Source: Fulvivirgaceae bacterium JP3-4
Lineage (GTDB): Bacteria; Bacteroidota; Bacteroidia; Cytophagales; Cyclobacteriaceae
DNA: 64,000 nt
Reading direction: 5' to 3'
Assembly: GCA_029309925.1 (NCBI GenBank)
Contig: JARKND010000004.1
Coordinates: 62,001-126,000 of the forward strand
Position 1 is the first letter of the stretch. The number at the start of each line of letters is the position of its first letter. The notes beneath the pieces are model-generated. The model was not told the origin of the DNA. It ran no database searches and saw only the letters and a program-made list of their open reading frames with translations. Position numbers and translations under genes: made by a program. Positions 19,362-28,880 of the stretch are shown in pieces.

Positions 19362-20039
19362 CTAGCGATCAATATCCGGGATATATATGATTTCTTTTAC
19401 CCAGCTAAGACTCCTTAAATACTCTAATGTTACAGGCTTGATGCCGGAATCCATCTCAATCACAAGGCACGCCAGGTCATTCTTTCCCTTCCGCGATACT
19501 GACATCGTTGCAATGTTACAGTCGTCATGCGCGAGAATATCTGCAATGAATGCAATGCTGCCCTTCACGTCTCCCGCAGTGATAATGATGGTGTGCAGGC
19601 TGGCTGAAAAGTCAGCTTTGAATCCGTTAACCTCAGCGATATTGATGATGCCACCGCCCTTGCTTTCGCCAAGGACCTCAATCTTCTTATCACCTCGCGT
19701 AAGATTGAGTCGTATGGTATTTGGATGAAGTGCCGAAGCATTCCCAATTGACTTGAACGTATAGCGGAGTCCTTCCTGGGCAGCAATATCCAGCGCGTCT
19801 TTGATGCGCTTGTCGTCTGTCTTAAAATCAAGAAGCCCTGCAATGATGGCGCGATCGCTGCCATGACCCTCGTAAGTGCGGGCAAATGAATTGTAAAAAA
19901 TGATATCGGCATGATCAGGTCGGCCACCCAGGAGCTTCAGTGCCGTCCGGGAAATCCGTACAACTCCTGCCGTATGGGAACTTGAAGGACCAATCATCAC
20001 GGGGCCTATCATATCAAAAACGCTGCTTTTCTCTGCCAT
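19362..20039 (-). CDS. sdaAB: L-serine ammonia-lyase, iron-sulfur type, beta subunit
   Basis: Part of the enzyme that converts L-serine to pyruvate and ammonia. The 225 residues show the family signature GPVMIGPSSSHTAGVVRISR near the N-terminus, then TYEGHGSDRAIIAG, and a C-terminal ACT domain (LHTIIITAGDVKGSIAFIAD), which is typical of the two-subunit form. The alpha subunit that carries the 4Fe-4S cluster is not within this window, so it must be elsewhere. Confidence 0.93.
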   Translation of the reverse strand: MAEKSSVFDMIGPVMIGPSSSHTAGVVRISRTALKLLGGRPDHADIIFYNSFARTYEGHGSDRAIIAGLLDFKTDDKRIKDALDIAAQEGLRYTFKSIGNASALHPNTIRLNLTRGDKKIEVLGESKGGGIINIAEVNGFKADFSASLHTIIITAGDVKGSIAFIADILAHDDCNIATMSVSRKGKNDLACLVIEMDSGIKPVTLEYLRSLSWVKEIIYIPDIDR

Positions 20040-20269
20040 TTGCTTTGGATACGGTATCTGTCGATAAAAGGATTAAATAGTTACAGCAAATCTCGCAATC
20101 TGCGTTAAAAAATAGGCTGCAAATGTACCGATTGTTTGCCTAAAAAGGCGCTGACAATCCCGATTAGCACCATTTAAGCATTTGAAAACCAAAACCTTGA
20201 AGTGCGAATGACCGGCCTGCCAGCATCTCACGCTGAAACTTCTTAACTTGACTACCTGATCCCTTTCCA

Positions 20270-21826
20270 ATGAAAGCAGCTAAGATTGCCCTCACTCTTA
20301 TCCTCTTTTCTTCGAGAGCTTTCGGCCAGGAAGCCCTGATTACGCTCGATGACCTCTCCTTCTCCTCCCCCTATGAAAAAGGTGTTTTTCGGGAGTACTT
20401 CAGTCAAAACAAGACTGATGGGTTTAAGATGTTCATGGCCAGTGGTCAGGCTATGAATGAATCCGCCATCGCACAGGCAGGAGCACGATTCGATCAATAT
20501 ACTGCGGGACTTAACGCTGAAAAAATCCTGTCAAAGAAAAATGACCGGAAAGTCAAGCTGATCTATGACGATGTGCACGCCACATTTCTCCGAAAGTACG
20601 AACTGGAAAATCGTTTCGAGGACATTTTCCTGAATGGGTATTACAATTGCGTTTCCGCAACAGCCCTCTATGCGCTGGTATTCGACAGGCTCAACATCCC
20701 ATACGTCATCAAAGAGAAACCCACACATGTTTATCTGATTGCTTATCCTGCTCAGGAACGAATTATCGTTGAAACCACAACGCCTGCAGGTGGCTTTGTG
20801 AGCATCAATCAGCAGTTCAAACAGTCATACGTAAAGGTCCTCAAGGATCAGAAACTCATTACAGCACAGGAGTACAGCACCGGAAATATCAATGAACTGT
20901 TCGACAGATTTTATTTTGGCGAGGATCACGACATCACACTGAAACAACTGATCGGTGTGCAGTATTCAAACGAAGGCATATATCATTTGCAAAACAAAAA
21001 TTCTGCAGACGCATTGCAGCAGTTCAAGAAAGCCTACATGTTCTATCCATCTGACAGGTTGAGTTACCTCATGCTGGCCGCAGCGCATGATGTATTCAAG
21101 GAACGCCAGTCCAAAGATTCGGTGCACGCGTCAACGCTTGCCCTATTGTCACGCTTCAATAAGTACGGAATCACACACGACATGATCCGTGGCGAATATT
21201 CAAACGTGGTTCAGGACTTGCTCTTCAACAAAGGTGAAAAGGACAAACTTCAGCATTATCACAAGATCCTCATGGCCTCGCTCCCCGATAAGGGACTGAA
21301 GGAGGACCTTGACTTCTTTCACCATTATGAAAATGGAAGGATGTTGTACAACCAGGCGCGTTACAGGGAAGCACTCCCGTATTTCGAAACCTGTCTGAAG
21401 ATCCGTCCCGGAAATCACGAGGCGGTGCGGATCTTCATTGCCTGCGTTGGCGAGTCCGGTAAAAACAAGCAGAATGCAGAAACAATTAAGAATATGGAGG
21501 AGTATGCCACCAAACATCCGGTGCTGCTGGAAAATAATGTATTCAATGAAATGCTGGGCACCGCTTACCTCATTGAAATGAGGATGGGATTTGCGCAGGA
21601 ACAGCCAGCCAATGGTGAAAAGTACAGAAACAGTTTTGAACAATTTCAAACCGCGCATAACGAAGTCGTGTTCAACAACTACCTGGTTGGTGAGGCATAT
21701 TCCGCGGCAGCGGTTTACTATTTCAGACGTGGCAACACTTCCAAAGCAAAAGCAATTATCAACAAGGGGCTTGCTATTTCGCCTAACAACTACGAACTCA
21801 CCACACGCAAACGCATGATTGATTGA
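20270..21826 (+). CDS. Secreted transglutaminase-like and TPR protein
   Basis: A 518-residue exported protein with a short signal peptide (ALTLILFSSRAFGQ). At about 95-170 it has a transglutaminase-like core: YNCVSATALYALVF with candidate catalytic Cys127, THVYLIAYP with His153, and VETTTPAGG offering an acid at 168. The remaining part, from about 235, consists of TPR-like helical repeats (AYMFYPSDRLSYLML, ALPYFETCLKIRPGNHEA, AIINKGLAISPNNYEL). It may be a periplasmic or surface protein that modifies or cleaves proteins. I do not recognise a named family. It ends directly against the stop of the convergent MORN-repeat gene. Confidence 0.75.
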   Translation: MKAAKIALTLILFSSRAFGQEALITLDDLSFSSPYEKGVFREYFSQNKTDGFKMFMASGQAMNESAIAQAGARFDQYTAGLNAEKILSKKNDRKVKLIYDDVHATFLRKYELENRFEDIFLNGYYNCVSATALYALVFDRLNIPYVIKEKPTHVYLIAYPAQERIIVETTTPAGGFVSINQQFKQSYVKVLKDQKLITAQEYSTGNINELFDRFYFGEDHDITLKQLIGVQYSNEGIYHLQNKNSADALQQFKKAYMFYPSDRLSYLMLAAAHDVFKERQSKDSVHASTLALLSRFNKYGITHDMIRGEYSNVVQDLLFNKGEKDKLQHYHKILMASLPDKGLKEDLDFFHHYENGRMLYNQARYREALPYFETCLKIRPGNHEAVRIFIACVGESGKNKQNAETIKNMEEYATKHPVLLENNVFNEMLGTAYLIEMRMGFAQEQPANGEKYRNSFEQFQTAHNEVVFNNYLVGEAYSAAAVYYFRRGNTSKAKAIINKGLAISPNNYELTTRKRMID

Positions 21827-22555
21827 TCAGCGGTTCTCAATTGCGAGATTGTAGGTGGTCTTCGTGATATAGTAGTTGTTCAGATCCGTTTTGATCTTAG
21901 CAATGATGTTGAGCTTCTCCATCTCAAAACCTCCGGGAGGAACGACATAAATAATTTTTCCGACTCCATTCGACATGTAAATCTCCTTTGCTGAAGAGCC
22001 TATATACTTACCATCGGTGAGTTCTCCTTTGTAAAACTCCACAAGCTTCGACTTGTCGGACAAGGAGAGCTCGAGTGTAAAAAGATTCGACCGGAGCAGA
22101 TCGTCCTTTTCTCTGATAACAATGCTGGGATAATTATCAACCGGCCTGCCGCTCAGATATAGTTCGATAAGACCAACGCATGGCTGATCGTAATGATAAG
22201 GTGCTTCGTAGGCAGGTGTTCCGTCTTTCCTGTATTTCTTCTTTACGCCATGGACGCGTCCGCTGTCGTAGGGTGTAATCGAAGACAGGTTTCCGTTTTC
22301 ATGGTACATCTTGGTGATCCCATGCAGAATGCCGTTGCGATATTCAGCTTCTTCCAGCAACTGCCCGCTTTTATAATAGCGCTTTGCAATGCCGTGCGGC
22401 AGACTGTCCTTGTAGTTGATCTCGAGGTATAATCCGCCATCCGGAAAGTAAAACTTGTGAAGACCCTGAAGCTTGCCTTTTGGTTTCTCAGCTTCTTTTG
22501 AGCATCCGATTCCGAGAACGATGATCACACCAAGTAAAACAACGTTCCGTTTCAT
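21827..22555 (-). CDS. Lipoprotein with MORN-type repeats (YwqK family)
   Basis: A 242-residue lipoprotein with signal peptide and lipobox ending at Cys18 (VLGIGCSKE). Repeats of the MORN_2 kind follow: PDGGLYLEINYKDSLPHG, KSGQLLEEAEYRNGILHG, ENGNLSSITPYDSGRVHG. Databases often label such proteins as YwqK antitoxins, but here there is no toxin partner and a cell-envelope role is more likely. It lies 3 bp downstream of thyA and converges with the TPR gene with no spacer at all. Confidence 0.85.
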   Translation of the reverse strand: MKRNVVLLGVIIVLGIGCSKEAEKPKGKLQGLHKFYFPDGGLYLEINYKDSLPHGIAKRYYKSGQLLEEAEYRNGILHGITKMYHENGNLSSITPYDSGRVHGVKKKYRKDGTPAYEAPYHYDQPCVGLIELYLSGRPVDNYPSIVIREKDDLLRSNLFTLELSLSDKSKLVEFYKGELTDGKYIGSSAKEIYMSNGVGKIIYVVPPGGFEMEKLNIIAKIKTDLNNYYITKTTYNLAIENR

Positions 22556-22558
22556 GGA

Positions 22559-23353
22559 TCAGACAGCTATCGGTGCCTTGATTGATGGGTGCGCCTGGTA
22601 ATTCAGGATCTCAAAATCGTCAAACGCGTAGTCGAAGATCGATGACGGCTTTCGCTTGATGTGCAGGCGGGGCAGCGCAAACGGTTCGCGGCTCAGTTGA
22701 AGATTCACCTGATCAAGGTGATTGTTGTAAATATGCACGTCACCACCGGTCCAGACAAAATCACCGACTTCAAGATCACATTGCTGCGCGATCATGTGTA
22801 CCAGCAGCGCGTAGGACGCGATGTTGAATGGCAGGCCCAGAAAAGTATCGCATGAACGCTGATACAGCTGACATGATAATTTTCCGTCCGCAACATAGAA
22901 CTGGAACATTGCGTGGCAGGGAGGAAGCGCCATCTGATCTACCTCTGCCGGGTTCCATGCGGTGACAATATGTCTCCGTGAATCGGGCTTCTTTTTCAGC
23001 TGATCCATCAGCTTTGCAATCTGGTCGATCTTCTGACCATTTGGTCCTGGCCAGCTTCTCCACTGCGAGCCATACACCGGACCAAGATCTCCGTTCTCGT
23101 CCGCCCACTCGTCCCAGATACTCACGCCATTATCCTTCAGGTATTTGATGTTTGTCTCGCCTTTCAGAAACCACAACAGCTCATGGATAATCGACCTGAG
23201 ATGGAGTTTTTTTGTTGTCACCAGCGGGAACCCGTCAGCCAGATCAAAACGCATCTGGTAGCCAAACACGGAAATTGTTCCCACGCCTGTGCGGTCCTCT
23301 TTCTTGTGTCCATGCTCGAGTATGTGTCTGAGTAACTTATGATATTGTTCCAT
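22559..23353 (-). CDS. thyA: Thymidylate synthase ThyA
   Basis: Makes dTMP from dUMP with methylene-tetrahydrofolate. It has the standard 264-residue length. Visible are [19 protein letters not shown], the catalytic cysteine in [14 protein letters not shown], the phosphate-binding [18 protein letters not shown], and the end IKAPIAV. It is located immediately upstream of the MORN lipoprotein gene. A dCMP deaminase gene at 49 kb feeds the same pathway. Confidence 0.98.
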   Translation of the reverse strand: MEQYHKLLRHILEHGHKKEDRTGVGTISVFGYQMRFDLADGFPLVTTKKLHLRSIIHELLWFLKGETNIKYLKDNGVSIWDEWADENGDLGPVYGSQWRSWPGPNGQKIDQIAKLMDQLKKKPDSRRHIVTAWNPAEVDQMALPPCHAMFQFYVADGKLSCQLYQRSCDTFLGLPFNIASYALLVHMIAQQCDLEVGDFVWTGGDVHIYNNHLDQVNLQLSREPFALPRLHIKRKPSSIFDYAFDDFEILNYQAHPSIKAPIAV

Positions 23354-23494
23354 TGAACCGATAGATAGTGGTGATGCAAAATATTAAAATTCTAGATGAT
23401 ATGTACGGGGAAAATTTCAGGATCAATTTCCCAATGAAACCAATACTTCAACGTAAAAACTGATGTCTCTGGGAATGAGCGGAGTAGCCGGAAA

Positions 23495-23525
23495 TAAAAA
23501 AGCCCAGCATAAGCCGGGCTCTTTG
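23495..23525 (-). terminator. Rho-independent terminator of the lipoprotein gene
   Basis: On the minus strand the RNA stem AGCCCGGC/GCUGGGCU, with one G-U pair and a UUAU loop, is followed by TTTTTTA. The G-U pair exists only on this strand, which supports the minus orientation. Confidence 0.85.
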
Positions 23526-23542
23526 TATCAGAAGGGGGTCAA

Positions 23543-24421
23543 TCAATTCACACGAATATTTCTTACAACTCCGTTCACGGTTACGGTTATTTCCTTGTCA
23601 CATTCACCGTCACCATAGTCAAGCGTAATCTCTTTGTCTCCGTTGATAACGTAACGCTTGATGCCGCTCACTGCAATTCCGCAAAAGCGCTTGTACTCCA
23701 GCGCTGAAAGCAATGAAACTTCATACGTACGACCAACCCTGGTTGTACCGGAAGCCTCGCTTACCGGGTCAATGACCAGTTTGTCGTCTGCGGGGGTTGC
23801 TCCCCTAACCCATTGCCAGGTGATATCGGAAGTTCTTGTAGCGAAAGTGTTGTCTTCAAACGTAGCTTTTCCGCCTGTCAGCACCGCGTTGAATCTTGGA
23901 GAGGTGTCTGTACTTCCCGTGATGTTCCTGAGCGTTCGTGTTCCTTCGAGTTTCACACCATTGAGTGTATAGTTTTGTCCGGTGACCACCACCGTAGAAT
24001 TAGGCATAAAACGTCTTCCGTTATAAGTGAAGATCAGTTTGCCTGTGCGAACATTTCCACGCAGATCAGTGCATCCGGTGCCAAAGTCAACTGTGATTAC
24101 TCCACTTGGGTTTGATGGCGTTGAATTGGCAGCGCGCTCGAGCGTCAGGGTAAGCGGAGTGTTGCTGCAACGGAAACGACTGTCTGACACTTGAAATGTT
24201 GAATTTGTACGGCCACCGCTGAAATCATTTTCGCTAGGGGCTTCAACTGCTACGCCAGCCATATCGTCCATGTCCTGGAAATATGAATCTGTCACAGCCT
24301 CTTCCGAAATGTCCTGGCTGTCTTGCGCGGTAATGCGCTCTTCTTCGTTACATGAACTGATGAGAGAGATTGCGGCTATCATTAAAATTGAGCTTCTCTT
24401 CAAAAGGATTTTGGTTTTCAT
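23543..24421 (-). CDS. Predicted lipoprotein of unknown function
   Basis: 292 residues with a signal peptide and lipobox (AISLISSCNEEE), then an acidic low-complexity linker, then a domain rich in beta strands with many Thr, Gly and Val (GVITVDFGTGCTDLRGNVRTG, GKLIFTYNGRRF). Four cysteines in the mature part suggest disulphides. Similar proteins with the ITVDFGTGC core are common in Bacteroidota, but I know no function for them. A clear terminator follows and it is a single-gene unit. Confidence 0.75.
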   Translation of the reverse strand: MKTKILLKRSSILMIAAISLISSCNEEERITAQDSQDISEEAVTDSYFQDMDDMAGVAVEAPSENDFSGGRTNSTFQVSDSRFRCSNTPLTLTLERAANSTPSNPSGVITVDFGTGCTDLRGNVRTGKLIFTYNGRRFMPNSTVVVTGQNYTLNGVKLEGTRTLRNITGSTDTSPRFNAVLTGGKATFEDNTFATRTSDITWQWVRGATPADDKLVIDPVSEASGTTRVGRTYEVSLLSALEYKRFCGIAVSGIKRYVINGDKEITLDYGDGECDKEITVTVNGVVRNIRVN

Positions 24422-24534
24422 GGTTTTCTTAATTTCATTTAACGAAGCTTAGACCGGGCGTCTATTGAAAGGTTTAAGCAGCCGTAGAATTTTCTTCCCG
24501 TAAATCAACCAAAACGCGTTTTGTAACCGCTGAT

Positions 24535-25191
24535 ATGAGACTTTTAATTGTAATAGTGCTTTTTTGCTGCTCTTTAGGGGTTTCCGGCCAGGGAATGCTC
24601 AAAATTGCGAAGCTGAAATACAGCGGTGGCGGTGATTGGTATGCGAACAAAACCGCCCTCCCGAACCTCATCAAGTTTGCCAACCAGGAACTCAATACAT
24701 CTCTGGCACCCGAAGAAGATGTAGTGGATGTTTCCAGCGCAGATATCTTTCTATATCCTTACGTGTACATGACAGGCCATGGTAATGTGGTTTTCTCGGA
24801 AAACGATGCTGCTAATCTGCGGAAATATCTGATCGGAGGTGGCTTTCTCCATATTGACGACAATTATGGTCTTGATAAATTTGTCCGCATCGAGCTGAAG
24901 AAAGTTTTTCCGGAACTCGAACTGGTGGAGTTGCCATTCGACCATCCTATCTATCACCAGAAATTCAAATTCCCGAAAGGGCTGCCAAAGATCCATGAGC
25001 ACGATGGCAAGCCTTCACAGGGACTTGGGCTGGTGTACGAAGGCCGGCTTGTAGTTTTTTATTCTTTTGAATCGGATCTGGGCAACGGCTGGGAAGACCA
25101 GAGAATTCACAATGATCCGGAAGAAAAACGCCAACTCGCGCTGCGCATGGGCGCAAACATTCTCTCATACTGTTTTACGAATGCATTTTAA
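24535..25191 (+). CDS. DUF4159 family exported protein
   Basis: A 218-residue protein with an N-terminal signal sequence (LIVIVLFCCSLGVSGQG) and the DUF4159 core: YSGGGDWYANKTALPNL, DIFLYPYVYMTGHGNVVFS, and YLIGGGFLHIDDNYG. The family has a flavodoxin/GATase-like fold and often occurs with MoxR/DUF58 modules or at cell-envelope loci. It ends 6 bp before the next lipoprotein gene, so the two probably form an operon. Confidence 0.87.
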   Translation: MRLLIVIVLFCCSLGVSGQGMLKIAKLKYSGGGDWYANKTALPNLIKFANQELNTSLAPEEDVVDVSSADIFLYPYVYMTGHGNVVFSENDAANLRKYLIGGGFLHIDDNYGLDKFVRIELKKVFPELELVELPFDHPIYHQKFKFPKGLPKIHEHDGKPSQGLGLVYEGRLVVFYSFESDLGNGWEDQRIHNDPEEKRQLALRMGANILSYCFTNAF

Positions 25192-25197
25192 TCTTTT

Positions 25198-26670
25198 ATG
25201 CAACCGCGGTATCTCTGGGTAATTTGTTTGCTGATTACCATTACTGCCTGCAACACCCCTGAAGAAAAAGCAGCATCTGTTGCGAAAAAATATTGTGGAA
25301 GCTGCCACGCATTTCCCGACCCGTCACTGCTCGACAAAAAGACCTGGGAAGAAGGCGTGCTGCCACAGATGGCTTTCAGAATGGGATACAACCTCGACCT
25401 TCTCTGGCAGGTGAGTGAAGCAGACGTTAAAGGGGTCTTGAAATCCATTCCGGAAAATCCAATGGTGACCGAGGAAGAATGGAACACCATCCGGAAATAC
25501 TATGCGACAAACGCACCGGACTCCATGATAATTCCCGCGGTCGCAAAGCCAGCGGAACTCACACAATTCACGGTTGAGGAATATTCATTGCCATCCTCCT
25601 TCCCCTGCGTGACCAACATCACCGTAGATTCAGCCCGCAATAAATTCCTTATCGCTACACGTCAGTCGATGCTCTATCGGGTGAATGCATCTTTCAAAGT
25701 GGAAGATTCAACAAAACTTCAGAGTCCCGCCTCGTTTCTCGTTCCGGAAAATGATCATTGGGTCATTTCCAGCATGGGAATCATGGACCCGAACGACCAG
25801 CCACTCGGGCGTCTCGAAACGATCAACACCGAAACGTTCGAAAGAGCGTTGATAATCGATTCTCTCAGGCGACCCGTCTACATCGCCAGCAGCGACTTCA
25901 ATGCCGATGGGCAAAATGAATATCTCGTTGCAGAGTTTGGAAATTACACCGGAGGATTGACATTGGTAGAAAAGAAAGGAAAAGACGTTTCAACCCATCC
26001 GGTAAATTTTCTGCCGGGAACCCGAAAGGTGATCGTAAAAGATTTCGATCATGACGGTGCACCCGATATTCTCGCATTGGTAACACAGGGCGATGAACAG
26101 ATTGTCCTTTATCGGAATTATGGCAACTTTAAATTTTCCCCAAAGACCTTGTTGCGCTTCCCCCCTGTCTATGGATCAAGCTATTTCGAGCTGATCGATT
26201 TCAACAAGGATGGATTTGAAGATATCATCTACACCAATGGCGACAATGCGGACTATTCGCAGACACTGAAACCTTACCATGGAATCCGGATTTTTTTGAA
26301 CAATAAAGAAAACGAATTCACGGAATCACAATTCATTCCGATGCATGGCGCTTCACAGGTCATCGCAAGAGACTTCGACCGCGACAATGATATTGACCTC
26401 GCTGTTATTTCCTTCTTCCCTGATTTCAAAGCGCGCAACACCTCTTTCCTGTACCTCGAGAACACTGGTGGTGGCTTCAATACTTTCAGCGGTGAATTTT
26501 CCAATAAGGCACGCTGGCTTACGATGACAGTTGCCGACATCGACCGCGATCAGGATCAGGACATCATCCTCGGTGCACTTAATTTTATCGGTGGCGTACC
26601 GAAGCCTGACCTCGATTACTGGTTGAATGAAAATATCTCGCTGCTCGTCCTCCGGAATAATCACAAATAA
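25198..26670 (+). CDS. Haem-c lipoprotein with FG-GAP/VCBS repeats
   Basis: A 490-residue lipoprotein (lipobox Cys18, TITACNT). The first 40 residues contain a c-type haem motif, C33xxC36H37 in KKYCGSCHAFP. From about 225, at least five FG-GAP-like calcium-binding repeats follow: DFNADGQNEYLV, DFDHDGAPDILAL, DFNKDGFEDIIY, DFDRDNDIDLAV, DIDRDQDQDIILG. They suggest a beta-propeller on the cell surface with an attached cytochrome. Its partner DUF4159 gene is 6 bp upstream. The redox role is inference. Confidence 0.85.
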   Translation: MQPRYLWVICLLITITACNTPEEKAASVAKKYCGSCHAFPDPSLLDKKTWEEGVLPQMAFRMGYNLDLLWQVSEADVKGVLKSIPENPMVTEEEWNTIRKYYATNAPDSMIIPAVAKPAELTQFTVEEYSLPSSFPCVTNITVDSARNKFLIATRQSMLYRVNASFKVEDSTKLQSPASFLVPENDHWVISSMGIMDPNDQPLGRLETINTETFERALIIDSLRRPVYIASSDFNADGQNEYLVAEFGNYTGGLTLVEKKGKDVSTHPVNFLPGTRKVIVKDFDHDGAPDILALVTQGDEQIVLYRNYGNFKFSPKTLLRFPPVYGSSYFELIDFNKDGFEDIIYTNGDNADYSQTLKPYHGIRIFLNNKENEFTESQFIPMHGASQVIARDFDRDNDIDLAVISFFPDFKARNTSFLYLENTGGGFNTFSGEFSNKARWLTMTVADIDRDQDQDIILGALNFIGGVPKPDLDYWLNENISLLVLRNNHK

Positions 26671-26700
26671 AAGCTGCTTCAAATTATTTCTCTGAAAGGC

Positions 26701-26730
26701 TTGACATTTATTAACTAATCTTTTAGTTTC
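26701..26730 (+). promoter_or_regulatory. Promoter and candidate BlaI operator
   Basis: TTGACA at 26701-26706 and TAGTTTC at 26724-26730, a near match to the TAnnTTTG box, are about 20 nt apart, as in Bacteroidota promoters. A 16-bp palindrome, AACTAATCTTTTAGTT (26713-26728, arms AACTAA/TTAGTT), overlaps the spacer and the -7 box. It lies 21 bp upstream of the BlaI start, where autorepression would be expected. Confidence 0.6.
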
Positions 26731-26748
26731 ATACCTAAATACATAGTA

Positions 26749-27132
26749 ATGAAGGATCTTAAGGAACTAACCCGGGCGGAAGACCAGGTGATGCAGATAT
26801 TGTGGAAACTGAACAAGGCATTTGTGAAAGACATCATTGAAGAGATGCCAGAACCAAAGCCTGCCTACAATACTGTCTCTACTATTATAAGGATTCTCGA
26901 GACGAAAGGATTTGTCGGCCATAAGGCATATGGGAAGACTCACGAATACTTCCCGCTGATCAGCCGCGACAAGTACACGAAGTTCTACCTGAACAATATG
27001 ATCACGGGCTATTTCAATGGCTCGTTCAACAACCTTGTTTCATTCTTCGCGAAGGAAAACAAGCTGAGCGCAACGGATCTTGAAAAGTTATTGAAGGAAA
27101 TAAAACCAAAAGACCATGAGGGAGATCATTAA
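26749..27132 (+). CDS. BlaI/MecI-family transcriptional repressor
   Basis: A 127-residue winged-helix repressor: LTRAEDQVMQILWKLNKAFVKD, then TVSTIIRILETKGFVGHKAYGKTHEY, and a C-terminal dimerisation helix. In the blaR/mecR paradigm the repressor is cleaved when the sensor metalloprotease detects a signal. It overlaps the next gene, an M56 protein, by 17 bp. The candidate operator is noted separately. Confidence 0.92.
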   Translation: MKDLKELTRAEDQVMQILWKLNKAFVKDIIEEMPEPKPAYNTVSTIIRILETKGFVGHKAYGKTHEYFPLISRDKYTKFYLNNMITGYFNGSFNNLVSFFAKENKLSATDLEKLLKEIKPKDHEGDH

Positions 27133-28879
27133 TTATATCCTCGAAGCTAACCTTGCATTGCTTGCATTTTTAGCTGCTTATAAATTGCTCTTTCAGAAAG
27201 AAAATGCGTTCGGGTTACTCCGGCTGTACCTCCTCTGCTCGATCGTTTTCTCGCTCGTATTTCCTTTGCTCCATTTTCAAACCGAAGCGAGCCAAAATAC
27301 ACTGTCAATCGGAAAAGTCATTCCTGAATACTGGCTGCCCGAAGTAAGCATCAATGAAACGCAGCGAGAGGAAGCACAAATCGCTGCGACATCACTTGCG
27401 AACGACACGTGGTCTGTGATCGGCTGGGTCTATGTTATCGGTGTCGCGATCGCATCGCTATGGCTTGTGTGTCAGGTGGGATATGTGATCATACTGATGC
27501 TCAATTCTAAGTCGTACAAGCTAAACCGGTATCGGATTATAGAATCGGGCGAAGACAAGCCAACATTTTCTTTCTTCAACCTCATCTACATTGGCAAAAG
27601 TGACAGTCTTGAAGCACACGAAAAAGAGCAGATCATTCGTCATGAAAGTATCCATGCCAAACAACTCCACTCCGTTGATATCCTGTTGGTGACACTGGTG
27701 AAAAATTTCTTCTGGTTTAATCCCTTCATCAAAACATACAAAGACCTTTTTATTCAGCTGCATGAATTCGAAGCGGATGCGCGCGCTGTCGAGAATTCTG
27801 ACGTGAATAAATATTGCAGCCTCCTGGCGAGGGTTGCATTACAATCACATTTTCCGATCGCCAGTCACTTTAATGAATCGTTAACAGTAAAACGAATTGA
27901 AATGATGAGAACTTTAAAAAAGAAAATAGAGAAATGGAAGATCGCAGCCGTGCTGGTGATTATTTCAGGATGCTTTATCGCCTTCGCGTGCAACGATCAA
28001 CTCGTTGAAGATTTTGAAAAGAGTACACTCAGCCAGGTAAGTCAGGTTCCTCCTGAAGTACAACGTACAATTGATGACTATCAGAAAAGTCATCCGAATG
28101 CAAAGCTTACCTATCTGGAAGGGACTGCAGACGATGTGAAAAAGTTTGTCGGCACGCCTGAGGTAAAGGACAGGGTTGTTTACGAATACGCTTATCGCGA
28201 CAATGAAAAGAAAGGTGTGCTTTTAACGGACGTGGTCCAGCATGCCGATGCGCTCCAGAATGACGAGAAGGTGTTCATGGTTGTTGAAAACCAGCCCGAG
28301 TACACCGGTGGCTATGATGCCTTGAAGGCTTTTCTTCAGGAAAACATCAAATATCCAACCGAGGCTGTAAAGAATGGCGAGAACGGAACCGTCTACGTCT
28401 CGATGATTATTAACCAGGATGGAACCGTGACAGACGCAAAGGTTTTGAAAGGTGTGAGTAAATCGTTGGATGCCGAGGCCGTTAGGGTGATTCGGATGAT
28501 GCCTGCGTGGAAACCAGGAACGCAGAACGGAAAAGCGGTAAGAGTAAGATTCAATATCCCAATTAAATTTCATGCACCGCAGACACAGGGCAAGTATTCT
28601 GAAGTTGAAGAGCCAACTCTGGGAGCGATTCAACCTGCGAACTACCAGATGAAAGTTGTGAAGTTCGAAAAGAAAAACAACGGAGACGGTAAGCGCTTTA
28701 CGGGAAAAGTCATTGACGAAAAAGGCAATCCAATGGCCGGACTCAACATTCTGGTCGAAGGCTCGACTCGAGGCACGTCTACTGACAGCAATGGCGAGTT
28801 CGCACTGGAGACGCCAAACCAAAGTGGAACACTGGTATTTACATTCATCGGATACGATACGCACACGATTAAATTCTGA
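27116..28879 (+). CDS. M56 (BlaR1-like) sensor protease fused to TonB and carboxypeptidase-regulatory-like domains
   Basis: 587 residues. Membrane segments lie at about 7-24, 33-52 and 100-128. The zinc protease motif HESIH is at 176-180, with a downstream acidic HEFEADARA at 216-224, and a further membrane segment at 277-291. The periplasmic part has a TonB C-terminal domain (VYVSMIINQDGTVTDAKVLKG) at about 395-480 and ends with a carboxypeptidase-regulatory-like domain (GKVIDEKGNPMAGLNILVEG) at about 525-587. It overlaps blaI by 17 bp. It is expected to sense an envelope signal and inactivate the repressor. Beta-lactam sensing is not implied, since no penicillin-binding domain is visible. 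Confidence 0.9.
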   Translation: MREIINYILEANLALLAFLAAYKLLFQKENAFGLLRLYLLCSIVFSLVFPLLHFQTEASQNTLSIGKVIPEYWLPEVSINETQREEAQIAATSLANDTWSVIGWVYVIGVAIASLWLVCQVGYVIILMLNSKSYKLNRYRIIESGEDKPTFSFFNLIYIGKSDSLEAHEKEQIIRHESIHAKQLHSVDILLVTLVKNFFWFNPFIKTYKDLFIQLHEFEADARAVENSDVNKYCSLLARVALQSHFPIASHFNESLTVKRIEMMRTLKKKIEKWKIAAVLVIISGCFIAFACNDQLVEDFEKSTLSQVSQVPPEVQRTIDDYQKSHPNAKLTYLEGTADDVKKFVGTPEVKDRVVYEYAYRDNEKKGVLLTDVVQHADALQNDEKVFMVVENQPEYTGGYDALKAFLQENIKYPTEAVKNGENGTVYVSMIINQDGTVTDAKVLKGVSKSLDAEAVRVIRMMPAWKPGTQNGKAVRVRFNIPIKFHAPQTQGKYSEVEEPTLGAIQPANYQMKVVKFEKKNNGDGKRFTGKVIDEKGNPMAGLNILVEGSTRGTSTDSNGEFALETPNQSGTLVFTFIGYDTHTIKF

Positions 28880-28880
28880 C

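Noticed and set aside
21827-22555. MORN-repeat lipoprotein as an antitoxin
   Set aside because: The YwqK label exists, but no toxin-like gene is adjacent; its neighbours are thyA and a convergent TPR gene.
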